Assembly: GCA_900551985.1 (NCBI GenBank)
Contig: URYG01000018.1
Span: forward strand, 1 to 26,132
Reading direction: 5' to 3'
DNA: 26,132 nt
Source: an uncultured Prevotella sp.
GTDB taxonomy: Bacteria; Bacteroidota; Bacteroidia; Bacteroidales; Bacteroidaceae
The notes under the pieces are model-generated. The model was not told the DNA's origin. It made no database searches and saw nothing but the letters and a program-made list of their open reading frames with translations. The position numbers and the translations under genes are program-made. This document shows positions 14,213 through 22,425 of this stretch, piece by piece (position 1 is the stretch's first letter; every line of letters begins with the position of its first letter).

Positions 14213-16342
14213 ATGAAAATGAAATATTTAGCAGGTGTGATGCTGCTGATGGCTGGTCTTTGCTCGCTCTCTTCCTGTAGCGATGATGACGACTACTCTG
14301 CAGCCACAGGAAATGTGATTAGCACCATTGAGACTGGAGATGCTTCTGTTACTGCTATCTCGGCAGTGGTCAGCGGCAAGGTCTTGGACTTGAGCAAGCA
14401 GGATGCGGGTGCCTATGCGGTGGGTGTCGTTTACGGCACCAACCCTGATCCTACTACTGCCGGCAGCAAGCAGCCTGGTGTGATTGATGCTGAAGGTAAT
14501 GTGACGGCAACGCTCTCGGGATTGACCAAGGGCAATACCTATTATTATGCCACCTACGTACAGTTGCAGGGCATAGTAACCAAGTTTGGTGATGTGAAGA
14601 GCTTTGTTGCAACCGATGCACAGATTGCAACAGCCGGTGCTACGGATGTTACGGCTACCAAGGCAACCCTGAGTGCTACAGCCAATGGCTTGGAAGGCAT
14701 CCTGATAGAGGGAGAGACCCAGATGAACTATGGTTTCAAGATTTCTACCTCTGAAGCGGATGTTGAGAATGGTATCAATTATCCTATCGCTGCCAGTGCC
14801 AAGACAATCAGTCAACGTGTGGAAGGTTTACTTCCAGGAACTACTTACTATTATACATCATATTTCGAGTTGGGCGATGGTTTTGTCTATGGTGAGACCA
14901 AGAGCTTTACCACTCCAGCTCAGGCAATGGAATACGTTGATTTGGGCTTGAGCATCCTTTGGGCTAAGTGCAACCTGGGTGCTGAATCAGAGGAAGAGAC
15001 TGGTGCTCTCCTGGGCTATGGTGATCTGACAGGTGTGAATCAGAGTACTTATCTCATTGATTACAATACTGTAGAGGATATCGCCGGAACAGATAAGGAT
15101 ATCTTGAAGAAGGTGAATGTAGATGCAGGTGCCTTGATGCGCAGTTCTACTCCTACTGCTGCCCAGATCAGTGAGTTGATTGCCAATACTACTCAGAGCG
15201 AAGCTGAGGTAAAGGGTGTGAAGGGTATCAAGTTTACTGCTGCCAATGGCAACAGCATCTTTATGCCTTACACCGGTTATCGCGACGGCACTGCCAAGGT
15301 AGGTGAGGGCAACCAGGGTTTGTATTGGAGCGGCAATAACTATAGCATCGCTACAGATTACAGCCAGACTCTCAATCTGACCAATGGTATTGCTTCTTCT
15401 GGTGTTTCGGCACGAAACCTGGGCTTGGCGATCCGTCCTGTTCGCATGTCACCGGAGTTGAAGGTGGATAATTCCAAGTTGGTTGTCGGTGACCTCGAGA
15501 GCAACGGCAGAATCCGTGTCGAGATTTACAACCAGTATGGTTCTACCGGCAACAATCCTGGCATCAATCCAGAACAGATTAAGTTTACCAAGAACATGGT
15601 GGTTACATTCCGTCTTTCCGGTTTGGCAGATAACATGAAGGAAGGTGCCGGCAGCCATGTGGCTGGCTTGGAGTATGCTGATGCTTCTTGGGATCCAAGT
15701 CGCTGGTCAGCCTTCGATAATTCCAAGTATGATGCCAACGTTACTGGCGATGGCCTTTATACAGTTTGGATGGAGACTGGTGGTAATGTGGCTGAAGGTG
15801 CAGCGGTATTCTGCGTGGATATCAACAATCTGGCAGCTGATGCCATCGATGCATCCAAGATCAAGGCTGAGATTGTGAGCATCAAGTTTGATGTAGATCC
15901 TGAATTCTCTATGGATTTCTCCAAGACAGAGTTCAACAACAAGGATGGCAACGGCACTGATGGCCGTATTGAAATCTACAATGAGTATGGCAATACCAAG
16001 GCAAATGGTGTAGATGCTTCTGCATTGGCATTCGTAGGTAATATGATTGTCAATTTCACCATCACCGGTGTCGATGGCAACCTGAAGGATTCTGCTTCCA
16101 AGAACTACAAGACAGAACTTTCTTATGCAACACCTAGTTGGTATCCTAGCTACTGGGGCGGTTCGGAATTCGGTCGCGCTTACGTGAAGGGAGATGGCAC
16201 CTATGAGGTTTCAGCTTCTTTGGCAGATAACTGCTCGGGTGCAGTGGTCTGGACCATCGAACTCTACGATTTGTGGAAAGACTTGGTTGATCCTGCGAAG
16301 GTTCAGGTCAAGATCAACAGTGTCTTGACTCCAGGTAAGTAA
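14213..16342 (+). CDS. Second surface glycan-binding lipoprotein with Fn3-like, FISUMP-like and duplicated C-terminal modules
   Basis: The 709-residue lipoprotein has lipobox LSSC (Cys22) followed by SDDDD, an acidic stretch like known lipoprotein surface-export signals of Bacteroidota. Two fibronectin-III-like domains follow at about 35-125 and 135-235 (GLTKGNTYYYATYVQ, GLLPGTTYYYTSYFE). The segment at about 240-410 opens EYVDLGLSILWAKCNLGA and holds IFMPYTGYRDG, YWSGN and GLAIRPVR, which are hallmarks of the FISUMP/DUF1566-type fold. Two copies of a roughly 146-residue module end the protein (RVEIYNQYGST with SWDPSRW, and RIEIYNEYGNT with SWYPSYW). No enzyme motif is visible. A glycan-binding role is inferred from its place between the first SGBP and the GH5 gene. 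Confidence 0.78.
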   Translation: MKMKYLAGVMLLMAGLCSLSSCSDDDDYSAATGNVISTIETGDASVTAISAVVSGKVLDLSKQDAGAYAVGVVYGTNPDPTTAGSKQPGVIDAEGNVTATLSGLTKGNTYYYATYVQLQGIVTKFGDVKSFVATDAQIATAGATDVTATKATLSATANGLEGILIEGETQMNYGFKISTSEADVENGINYPIAASAKTISQRVEGLLPGTTYYYTSYFELGDGFVYGETKSFTTPAQAMEYVDLGLSILWAKCNLGAESEEETGALLGYGDLTGVNQSTYLIDYNTVEDIAGTDKDILKKVNVDAGALMRSSTPTAAQISELIANTTQSEAEVKGVKGIKFTAANGNSIFMPYTGYRDGTAKVGEGNQGLYWSGNNYSIATDYSQTLNLTNGIASSGVSARNLGLAIRPVRMSPELKVDNSKLVVGDLESNGRIRVEIYNQYGSTGNNPGINPEQIKFTKNMVVTFRLSGLADNMKEGAGSHVAGLEYADASWDPSRWSAFDNSKYDANVTGDGLYTVWMETGGNVAEGAAVFCVDINNLAADAIDASKIKAEIVSIKFDVDPEFSMDFSKTEFNNKDGNGTDGRIEIYNEYGNTKANGVDASALAFVGNMIVNFTITGVDGNLKDSASKNYKTELSYATPSWYPSYWGGSEFGRAYVKGDGTYEVSASLADNCSGAVVWTIELYDLWKDLVDPAKVQVKINSVLTPGK
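15455..16342 (+). repeat. Tandem duplicated protein module within the second SGBP
   Basis: The gene's last 890 bases encode two diverged copies of one module, split near 15900. Shared points, in order: R(V/I)EIYN-YG, NM(V/I)V-F---G, L-YA--SW-PS-W, GDG-Y-V and a closing I-S(I/V) strand. DNA identity is low, so the duplication is old. The aromatic SWxPSxW segment is a plausible sugar-binding surface. Confidence 0.65.
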
Positions 16343-16369
16343 TCATACGTATTATTATTTTGATATTCT

Positions 16370-18187
16370 ATGAATATGAAGAAAATAACAATTTTAGCGT
16401 TTCTGATCATGGCTTTTGCCATGGTCAGTTTCTCAGCCTGTTCTAATGAGGATACCATCGGAGGCGGTGAGGGACTCCCTAAGGATTTCGTGGTTTCCCG
16501 TTCTGATATGGCGTTTACGAAGAATGGCGGTGAGACCGACTTGTATGTCAAGGCGGCTCAGGTTCCAACGGTTTCCAGCGATGCGGCTTGGCTGGCTGTA
16601 ACTCCAGTGGCTGGTACTTCTAGTGTTACCCATCATTTCCTCATCAAGGCAGAGCCAAATACTGCCAATGATGACCGTTCGGCTACTGTCACCGTAGCGG
16701 CAGGTTCTGATACCAAGACCATCACCGTGAGTCAGAACTCTACCGAGGGTCTTCTCATTACATCCGATAAAAATGTAAATGTGGGTGCTGCCGGTGGTCA
16801 GGTGGCTGTTACTCTGAAGGCAAATGCAGCCTATTCTCAGGTCATCAGCAATGACTGGGTGAGTGAGATTACTTCCCGTGCCAACATGGTGGAATACAAC
16901 CGCAACTATTCGGTGGCTGCCAACATCAGCAATGCCCGCACTGCTACTATCAGTTACACCATGGTGGTAAACGACAGTACTTCCATCACCGAAGCTGTTA
17001 CCATCAACCAGGAGCAGGGTTCTACTACTGGTGATATGAGCAAGACTTCCATGGATATTGCAGCCTTGATGTATCCTGGTTGGAATCTGGGTAATACGAT
17101 GGAGGCTGGCAATTCTGCCAATAACTGGAAGAATGCCGGTATCGGTTCTGAAACTTCATGGCAGTCTGCCAAGACTACCCAGCAGCTCATCGACCTGGTG
17201 AAGGCATCCGGTTTCAAGAGCGTCCGTATTCCTTGCGCTTGGGTGATGGGTCACATCACAGATGCTGAGGCTTGCACCATCGATGCCGATTGGCTGGCTC
17301 GTGTTCACGAGGTGGTAGATTACTGTATCAAGAACGATCTCTATGTCATCATCAACCAGCATTGGGATGGTGGATGGATTGAGCATGATGGTTTGACTGC
17401 AGCTTCTGATGTGGATGCTACCAAGGCAAAGCTTACCAAGATCTGGACTCAGATAGCCAACAGTTTCAAGGATTATGACGAGCGTCTTATCTTTGCCGGT
17501 ATGAATGAGCCTGGTGTGGGTGGCGGTGATGCCAATGCATTGCTGGGTACTCCGGATTTGGCAAATAGAATCGCTGAGTATGAACAAACTTTCATCGAGG
17601 CTGTTCGTGCCACAGGTGGCAACAATGCCAAGCGAGTTCTGATTGTTCAGGGTCCTAATACCAATATCGACAACTTCGTAGCCAATAACTATATGGCTAA
17701 GATTCAGGATTCAGCTACCGACCGATTGATGGTAGAGGTTCACTTCTACGATCCATATCAGTTTACTGACTTGGGCGAAGATAAGGATTGGGGCAAGTAC
17801 TATCTCTATTGGGGAAAGAACAACAAGGGTGGTGATGCCGACCGCACTGCTGATGCCAAATACAACGAGGATTATGTAGAGGCTCAGATGAAGAAGATGA
17901 AGACTAACTTCTTCGACAAGGGTTATCCTGTATTGATTGGTGAGTTTGGTGCCAACCAGCGTACTGCTATCGGTAAGGATGCCGTTCATGATGCATCCGT
18001 GAAGGATTACTACAAGGCTGTAGTTACCAGTGCCATCAACAATGGTTGTGTGCCTGTGGCTTGGGATACCAATGCCGGTCTTCCTAGCATGACAATCTTC
18101 AATCGTGCCAGTACAACCGTAAGCAATGCCAATATCCTGGAGAGCATTCAGGAAGCTGTGAAGACAGCTGTTTGGCCTGTGAAATAA
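16370..18187 (+). CDS. BACON-BACON-GH5 lipoprotein endo-beta-glycanase
   Basis: The 605-residue protein is predicted to cut beta-1,4-glycan backbones at the cell surface. The signal peptide ends in lipobox FSAC (Cys24), followed by a polar stretch. Two BACON domains lie at about 40-123 (TKNGGETDLYV, SSDAAWLAVTP, TITVSQNS) and 128-217. The GH5 domain spans about 228-600: PGWNLGNTMEA, SVRIPCAW, INQHWDGGWIEHD, the acid/base AGMNEPGVGG (E380), EVHFYDPYQF and the nucleophile strand VLIGEFGANQ (E525). The GWNLGNTxEA start points to GH5 subfamily 4, which includes glucanases, xyloglucanases and some mannan-active enzymes. Neighbours suggest glucomannan or mannan. It is the last gene of block 1 and is followed by a terminator. 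A 6-base shorter start (ATG 16376) is possible. Confidence 0.88.
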   Translation: MNMKKITILAFLIMAFAMVSFSACSNEDTIGGGEGLPKDFVVSRSDMAFTKNGGETDLYVKAAQVPTVSSDAAWLAVTPVAGTSSVTHHFLIKAEPNTANDDRSATVTVAAGSDTKTITVSQNSTEGLLITSDKNVNVGAAGGQVAVTLKANAAYSQVISNDWVSEITSRANMVEYNRNYSVAANISNARTATISYTMVVNDSTSITEAVTINQEQGSTTGDMSKTSMDIAALMYPGWNLGNTMEAGNSANNWKNAGIGSETSWQSAKTTQQLIDLVKASGFKSVRIPCAWVMGHITDAEACTIDADWLARVHEVVDYCIKNDLYVIINQHWDGGWIEHDGLTAASDVDATKAKLTKIWTQIANSFKDYDERLIFAGMNEPGVGGGDANALLGTPDLANRIAEYEQTFIEAVRATGGNNAKRVLIVQGPNTNIDNFVANNYMAKIQDSATDRLMVEVHFYDPYQFTDLGEDKDWGKYYLYWGKNNKGGDADRTADAKYNEDYVEAQMKKMKTNFFDKGYPVLIGEFGANQRTAIGKDAVHDASVKDYYKAVVTSAINNGCVPVAWDTNAGLPSMTIFNRASTTVSNANILESIQEAVKTAVWPVK

Positions 18188-18210
18188 CTTTCTAAAAGTA
18201 ATTAAGAATA

Positions 18211-18246
18211 AAAGGGCTAGGTTGCTTGTGTCAGTCTAGCCCTTTT
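18211..18246 (+). terminator. Intrinsic terminator closing PUL block 1
   Basis: AAAGGGCTAG (18211-18220) pairs with CTAGCCCTTTT (18236-18246), which ends in a T run. It sits 24 bases after the GH5 stop. The remainder of the 352-base gap (18188-18539) is AT-rich and holds the block 2 promoter and about 100 bases of leader. Confidence 0.82.
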
Positions 18247-18377
18247 CTGTTTCAGTTATCATCTGCTTATATATAATAATGTTCGCATACATTTTATTGT
18301 TAATGGGGGTTGCAAATATTGTCACACAATCTCTACTTAGTGGTAAAATATTGATTTTTTTTCGTTTTGCCGTGATA

Positions 18378-18433
18378 GTACGTTTATTCAGCAAAAAAGT
18401 ACAAGGGTTATTCAGAAAATAGTGCTAACTTTG
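18378..18433 (+). promoter_or_regulatory. Promoter of PUL block 2 with upstream direct repeats
   Basis: TAACTTTG at 18426-18433 matches the -7 box, while no -33 element is visible at the right distance. Instead two direct repeats precede it: GTAC (18378) with TTATTCAG (18384-18391), and GTAC (18399) with TTATTCAG (18408-18415), the second ending 10 bases before the -7 box. That arrangement suits an activator bound next to RNA polymerase. The leader runs to the ATG at 18540 and has only a weak TCCT/AGGA hairpin. Confidence 0.55.
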
Positions 18434-18539
18434 CAACCGTAAAACTTAATAGTCCTATTGAGAGGATTTTTGGTGAACAATAACAGATACGAATAAGCAA
18501 TAACTAACATATATAAACGATTAAAACAATAAAAACGAA

Positions 18540-19868
18540 ATGCAGAAGGTTTATAGGTTAATAATTATAGGTGTTATGATGAGCGTGCTCGGTTCTCTCG
18601 GGCTGAGCGCGCAAATCAAAGGCTACAACATCGTAGTGAGTGTGACTCCTGATCACCAGGACTGGAACTACAAGGTGGGCGAGAAAGCCAACTTTACTGT
18701 GAATGTCAGGAAGAGTGGTACTCTCTTGACCAATGTGAAGGTAGATTATGAGGCTGGTCCTGCCATGTTTCCGGATGTGAAAAAAAGTACCACCCTTAAG
18801 GATGGTATGATGAAATGGAGCGGAAGCTTGAATAAGCCGGGCTTCTACCGATTCAAGGTCATTGCTCATGTGGATGGAAAGAATTACGAAGGACTCTGCA
18901 CCGCAGGCTTCTCTCCAGAAAAGATTCAGCCTTATGCACAGGAACCGAAGGATTTTGATGCATTTTGGAAGAAAGCGTTGGATGAGGCTCGCCAGACAGG
19001 CCTGAATATCACCAAGGTGTTGCTTCCAGAGCGCTGCACTCAAGATAAGAATGTATATGAGATCAGTTACAATAACAACCGGTGGGGCTCTAAGATGTAT
19101 GGCATCCTGAGTGTTCCGGTAAAGGAAGGTAAATATCCAGCCTTGCTCCGTGTTCCGGGTGCGGGGGTCCGTCCTTATGCAGGCGATACCTATACCGCGC
19201 CATCCAAGTGTATCGTATTGGAAATCGGTATTCATGGCATTCCTGTTACGATGGAACAGAAGGTGTATGATGATCTCCTGAATGGCGAGTTGAACGGCTA
19301 TTGGGATACCAACCTCGAAAATCCGGACCGTAACTCGTATAAGAGAGTCATCACCGGAGCTGTGCGTGGTGTGGATTTCATCGCAGCGCTTCCTGAATGG
19401 GATGGAAAGACCATCGGCGTGACGGGTTCTTCGCAGGGAGGATTCCTCTCTATTGCTGTGGCTGCACTCGATAAGCGTGTCACGTTCTTGGCTCCTGTTC
19501 ATGATGCTATGTGTGATTATGAGGCTGAAATACATGGAGTTGCAGGCGGTTGGCCTCATTACTTCTATAAGGAGAACAAAGCCCAGGGGGCTGCCTGGAA
19601 GGAGACTAAGCTCACCGAACTGGAAAAGGCTAGATTGGAAGGTGCCCGCTATTACGATGGTGTCAACTTTGCCCGTCGCATCACCGTTCCTGGCTGGTAT
19701 AGCTTCGGATATAATGATGAGGTGGTTCCTCCAACCTCTTCATACGGATTATATAATATCGTGAAGGCTCCTAAGACCTTGAGTCTCTATCAGATGACCG
19801 GTCATTACTGGTATCAGGAGCAATGGGATGAATGGCAGGCTTGGATTATTCAACAATTAACTAAATAA
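18540..19868 (+). CDS. CE7-family acetyl (xylan/mannan) esterase
   Basis: The 442-residue protein removes acetyl groups from carbohydrate. The signal peptide ends near GLSAQ (residue 25) without a lipobox, so the enzyme is probably periplasmic. Residues 27-125 form an Ig-like N-terminal domain; the alpha/beta-hydrolase domain follows from about 130. The catalytic triad is visible as S298 in TGSSQGG, D393 in YNDEVVPP and H422 in GHYWYQEQW. RGVDF, GVTGSSQGG and the HE-like GIHGIP segment are characteristic of the AXE1/CE7 family. The gene starts block 2, and GH26 begins 4 bases after its stop. Acetylated glucomannan oligosaccharides are the inferred substrate. Cephalosporin-C deacetylase is a common alternative name for this family. 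Confidence 0.9.
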   Translation: MQKVYRLIIIGVMMSVLGSLGLSAQIKGYNIVVSVTPDHQDWNYKVGEKANFTVNVRKSGTLLTNVKVDYEAGPAMFPDVKKSTTLKDGMMKWSGSLNKPGFYRFKVIAHVDGKNYEGLCTAGFSPEKIQPYAQEPKDFDAFWKKALDEARQTGLNITKVLLPERCTQDKNVYEISYNNNRWGSKMYGILSVPVKEGKYPALLRVPGAGVRPYAGDTYTAPSKCIVLEIGIHGIPVTMEQKVYDDLLNGELNGYWDTNLENPDRNSYKRVITGAVRGVDFIAALPEWDGKTIGVTGSSQGGFLSIAVAALDKRVTFLAPVHDAMCDYEAEIHGVAGGWPHYFYKENKAQGAAWKETKLTELEKARLEGARYYDGVNFARRITVPGWYSFGYNDEVVPPTSSYGLYNIVKAPKTLSLYQMTGHYWYQEQWDEWQAWIIQQLTK

Positions 19869-19872
19869 ATTT

Positions 19873-21033
19873 ATGTTAGGAAAAAGAATATTGATCAGTG
19901 CTGTTTGTCTGCTGGCGATGCAGGGAGCTATGGCACAGGTGGATGGTGTCACTGGTGCTTCTGTTCAGACTGCAGGTACATCTTGCAGTAAAGACAAAAA
20001 GGTTTGCTGTAAAACACCAGCTGAACAACTGAAAATTCGTCTGCAGAAATTATTAAACAAGGGTATCATGGTGGGTCATCAGGATGATCCGGTGTATGGT
20101 ACTACTTGGAAATGGGATCAGGGAAAGAGCGATGTGCTTCTTACTACTGGGGATTATCCTGCAGTGATGGGATTCGACCTGGGTAAGATAGAACTCGACA
20201 GCAAGGAGAACCTGGATGGTGTTCCATTCGACAGAATGCGCCAGGAAATCATCGCTCAGTATAAAAGAGGAGGAATCGTTACCTTGAGTTGGCATCCTTG
20301 GAATCCGGCAACAGACGAGAATGCCTGGGATCCAAAGGGAGATGCTGTGGCTGCCGTCCTGGATGGAGGTGCCCAGCAGCAGAAATTTGACAGCTGGCTC
20401 AAAAAAGTATCAGACTTCATCCTTTCTCTCAAGACTAATGACGGCAAACTCGTTCCTGTAATCTTCCGACCATGGCATGAAATGAATGGCGGATGGTTCT
20501 GGTGGGGCGCCAACAGTTGCACACCTGCACAATACAACCAACTTTATGCAAATACCTATCACAGACTTACTAAAGCAGGGTGCAGCAACATCGTTTGGGC
20601 GTGGTCGCCAAATCTCGGAAGCGAGAAGACCGTCGAAGCTTTCTTGGAGCGTTTCCCAGGAGAACAGTATGTAGATATGGTGGGCATTGATATCTATGAG
20701 TTTGATAACAATGATGCTACCTATCAGCAGAATCTCTCTGCCAGCCTGGATATCATGATGGCAGCGGCAAAGAAGGTGGGTAAGATTCCTGCCCTCACCG
20801 AAACCGGTTGCCGGGGAATCTCTCAGAAGAAAGACTGGTTTACGAAGACCCTCTGGTCTGTACTCCAGAAGTATCAGGTAAGCTATGTGCTCTTCTGGCG
20901 CAATGCCTGGGATAAGCCTCAGGAAGAAGCTTACCTGCCTGGAGTAGGAGATGGAGACATCGTAAACGACTTCAAGGCTTTCAAGAAGGAGAAGAAGGTG
21001 CTCTTTGCCAAAGATATCAAGAAGGTAAAATAA
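19873..21033 (+). CDS. GH26 beta-1,4-mannanase
   Basis: The 386-residue protein hydrolyses beta-1,4-mannan, probably to mannobiose. The signal peptide ends at AMAQ (residue 22) with no lipobox, giving a periplasmic enzyme. The GH26 domain spans about 50-380, with GIMVGHQDDPVYG at the start, the acid/base E203 in FRPWHEMNGGWFWWG and the nucleophile E310 in PALTETG. VWAWSPN and GIDIYEFD are further family motifs. A small cysteine cluster (C38, C45, C46) lies between signal peptide and domain. The gene sits 4 bases after the CE7 gene and before GH130, the same partner order as in the Bacteroides fragilis mannan operon. Confidence 0.94.
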   Translation: MLGKRILISAVCLLAMQGAMAQVDGVTGASVQTAGTSCSKDKKVCCKTPAEQLKIRLQKLLNKGIMVGHQDDPVYGTTWKWDQGKSDVLLTTGDYPAVMGFDLGKIELDSKENLDGVPFDRMRQEIIAQYKRGGIVTLSWHPWNPATDENAWDPKGDAVAAVLDGGAQQQKFDSWLKKVSDFILSLKTNDGKLVPVIFRPWHEMNGGWFWWGANSCTPAQYNQLYANTYHRLTKAGCSNIVWAWSPNLGSEKTVEAFLERFPGEQYVDMVGIDIYEFDNNDATYQQNLSASLDIMMAAAKKVGKIPALTETGCRGISQKKDWFTKTLWSVLQKYQVSYVLFWRNAWDKPQEEAYLPGVGDGDIVNDFKAFKKEKKVLFAKDIKKVK

Positions 21034-21034
21034 A

Positions 21035-21129
21035 TGTTGAATGTTAAGTTGGCATACGTCCAATGTGCATTTTACATTTAGCATATAATTCAACATTTAA
21101 CACTTAACATTTAACATTAAATATTAAAA
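21035..21129 (+). repeat. Heptamer repeat array 1, with inverted repeat, before GH130
   Basis: Six units in 7-bp register cover 21088-21129: ATTCAAC, ATTTAAC, ACTTAAC, ATTTAAC, ATTAAAT, ATTAAAA, ending 6 bases before the GH130 ATG. The start of the gap (21035-21049) is an inverted copy matching 21102-21116 at 14 of 15 positions, so a hairpin is possible. Confidence 0.8.
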
Positions 21130-21135
21130 CAAAAT

Positions 21136-22308
21136 ATGACTACATTTCAAGACAAAGTGAAGGCTCTCCGTGCTCATCACGAGGAATTGCTGAGCCGCAA
21201 GAATGAACCAGTAGAGTGGGGAAACGGCATCTACGAGAAATATCAGAACCCAATCCTCACCGCAGAACATACTCCACTGGAGTGGCGTTACGACTTCGAT
21301 GAGAAGAGCAACCCATATCTGATGCAGCGCATCATGATGAATGCTACGCTGAACTCTGGTGCCATCAAGTGGAACGGCAAGTATCTCCTCGTTGTACGTG
21401 TGGAGGGTGCCGACCGCAAGAGCTTCTTCGCTGTAGCTGAGAGTCCTAACGGTATCGACAACTTCCGTTTCTGGGATGAACCTATCACCATGCCGGAAGA
21501 TGTGATTCCTGCTACCAATATCTATGATATGCGACTCACCGCTCATGAGGATGGCTATATCTATGGTGTGTTCTGTGCAGAGCGCCACGATGATGACCAG
21601 CCAGGCGACCTGAGTGCTGCTACTGCTACTGCTGCTATCGCTCGTACCAAGGACTTGGTTAACTGGGAGCGTCTTCCTGACCTGAAGACCAAGAGTCAGC
21701 AGCGCAATGTGGTTCTTCATCCAGAGTTCGTAGATGGTAAGTATGCTTTCTATACCCGTCCGCAGGATGGATTCATCGATACAGGTTCTGGTGGCGGTAT
21801 CGGTTGGGCTTTGGTTGATGACATCACCCATGCAGAAATCAAGGAAGAGAAGATCATCAATGCCCGTCATTATCACACCATTCAGGAAGTGAAGAACGGT
21901 GAGGGTCCTCATCCTATCAAGACTGACAAGGGCTGGTTGCATCTCGCTCACGGTGTTCGTGGCTGTGCCAGCGGTCTCCGTTATGTACTCTATATGTATA
22001 TGACTTCACTTGAGGATCCTACAAAGGTGATTGCTGAGCCAGGCGGATTCCTCCTCGTACCGGAAGGTCCTGAATATATCGGTGACGTGATGAACGTGGT
22101 CTTCACCAACGGATGGATTGCTGAAGAGGATGGCAAGGTATTCATCTACTATGCATCTTCAGATACCCGTATGCATGTGGCTACTTCTACCATCGACCGT
22201 TTGGTAGATTACTGCATGAATACTCCAAAGGATGATTATCGCACCCAGTTCTCTGTAGAAAAGATCAAGGACTTGGTGGCTAAGAATAAAAAGACATTAG
22301 GTGAATAG
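21136..22308 (+). CDS. GH130_1 4-O-beta-D-mannosyl-D-glucose phosphorylase
   Basis: This cytoplasmic enzyme (no signal peptide) splits mannosyl-beta-1,4-glucose with phosphate into alpha-mannose-1-phosphate and glucose. The length of 390 residues and the catalytic acid D131 (NIYDMRLTAHEDG) agree with the characterised Bacteroides fragilis enzyme. Other GH130 features are NATLNSGAI, KYLLVVRVEGADRKSFFAVAES, the phosphate-binding basic residues in QQRNVVLHPEF and YAFYTRPQ, and GEGPHPIKTDKGWLHLAHG. It follows GH26 after a repeat-filled gap of 102 bases. A strong hairpin terminator lies 21 bases after its stop. Its substrate is supplied by the epimerase encoded two genes downstream. Confidence 0.94.
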   Translation: MTTFQDKVKALRAHHEELLSRKNEPVEWGNGIYEKYQNPILTAEHTPLEWRYDFDEKSNPYLMQRIMMNATLNSGAIKWNGKYLLVVRVEGADRKSFFAVAESPNGIDNFRFWDEPITMPEDVIPATNIYDMRLTAHEDGYIYGVFCAERHDDDQPGDLSAATATAAIARTKDLVNWERLPDLKTKSQQRNVVLHPEFVDGKYAFYTRPQDGFIDTGSGGGIGWALVDDITHAEIKEEKIINARHYHTIQEVKNGEGPHPIKTDKGWLHLAHGVRGCASGLRYVLYMYMTSLEDPTKVIAEPGGFLLVPEGPEYIGDVMNVVFTNGWIAEEDGKVFIYYASSDTRMHVATSTIDRLVDYCMNTPKDDYRTQFSVEKIKDLVAKNKKTLGE

Positions 22309-22329
22309 GTGTTAAGGTATTAAGATTGT

Positions 22330-22386
22330 AGGGATTCTCAGCCTTCGTCCGTATTCTTAATATGGATGAGGGAAGAATCCCTTTTT
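22330..22386 (+). terminator. Strong intra-operon terminator/attenuator hairpin
   Basis: AGGGATTCT (22330-22338) pairs with AGAATCCCT (22374-22382), and an inner 8-9 bp stem (CCTTCGTCC with GGATGAGGG, two G-U pairs) stacks on it. A T5 run ends the element. The minus-strand side lacks a T run, so it should act on plus-strand transcripts. It separates GH130 from the symporter although all genes act in one pathway. Confidence 0.75.
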
Positions 22387-22391
22387 CGTAA

Positions 22392-22419
22392 AGTTCAATG
22401 TTCAAAATTCAAAGTTCAA
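22392..22419 (+). repeat. Heptamer repeat array 2, before the symporter gene
   Basis: Four units in 7-bp register: AGTTCAA, TGTTCAA, AATTCAA, AGTTCAA, ending 6 bases before the symporter ATG at 22426. Confidence 0.8.
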
Positions 22420-22425
22420 AGTAAA

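Noticed and set aside
18558..19559. 333-codon minus-strand frame opposite the CE7 gene
   Set aside because: The opposite strand carries an intact esterase with its catalytic triad; the antisense frame has no recognisable features.
21035..21116. Intrinsic terminator between GH26 and GH130
   Set aside because: The inverted repeat is almost entirely A/T with a loop of about 50 bases and no T run, so it fits the repeat array better than a terminator.
22366..22425. 20-residue N-terminal extension of the symporter
   Set aside because: It is encoded by the terminator arm and the heptamer array, and gives a polar stretch (KVQCSKFKVQSK) not expected before the first membrane helix. ATG 22426 is the better start.
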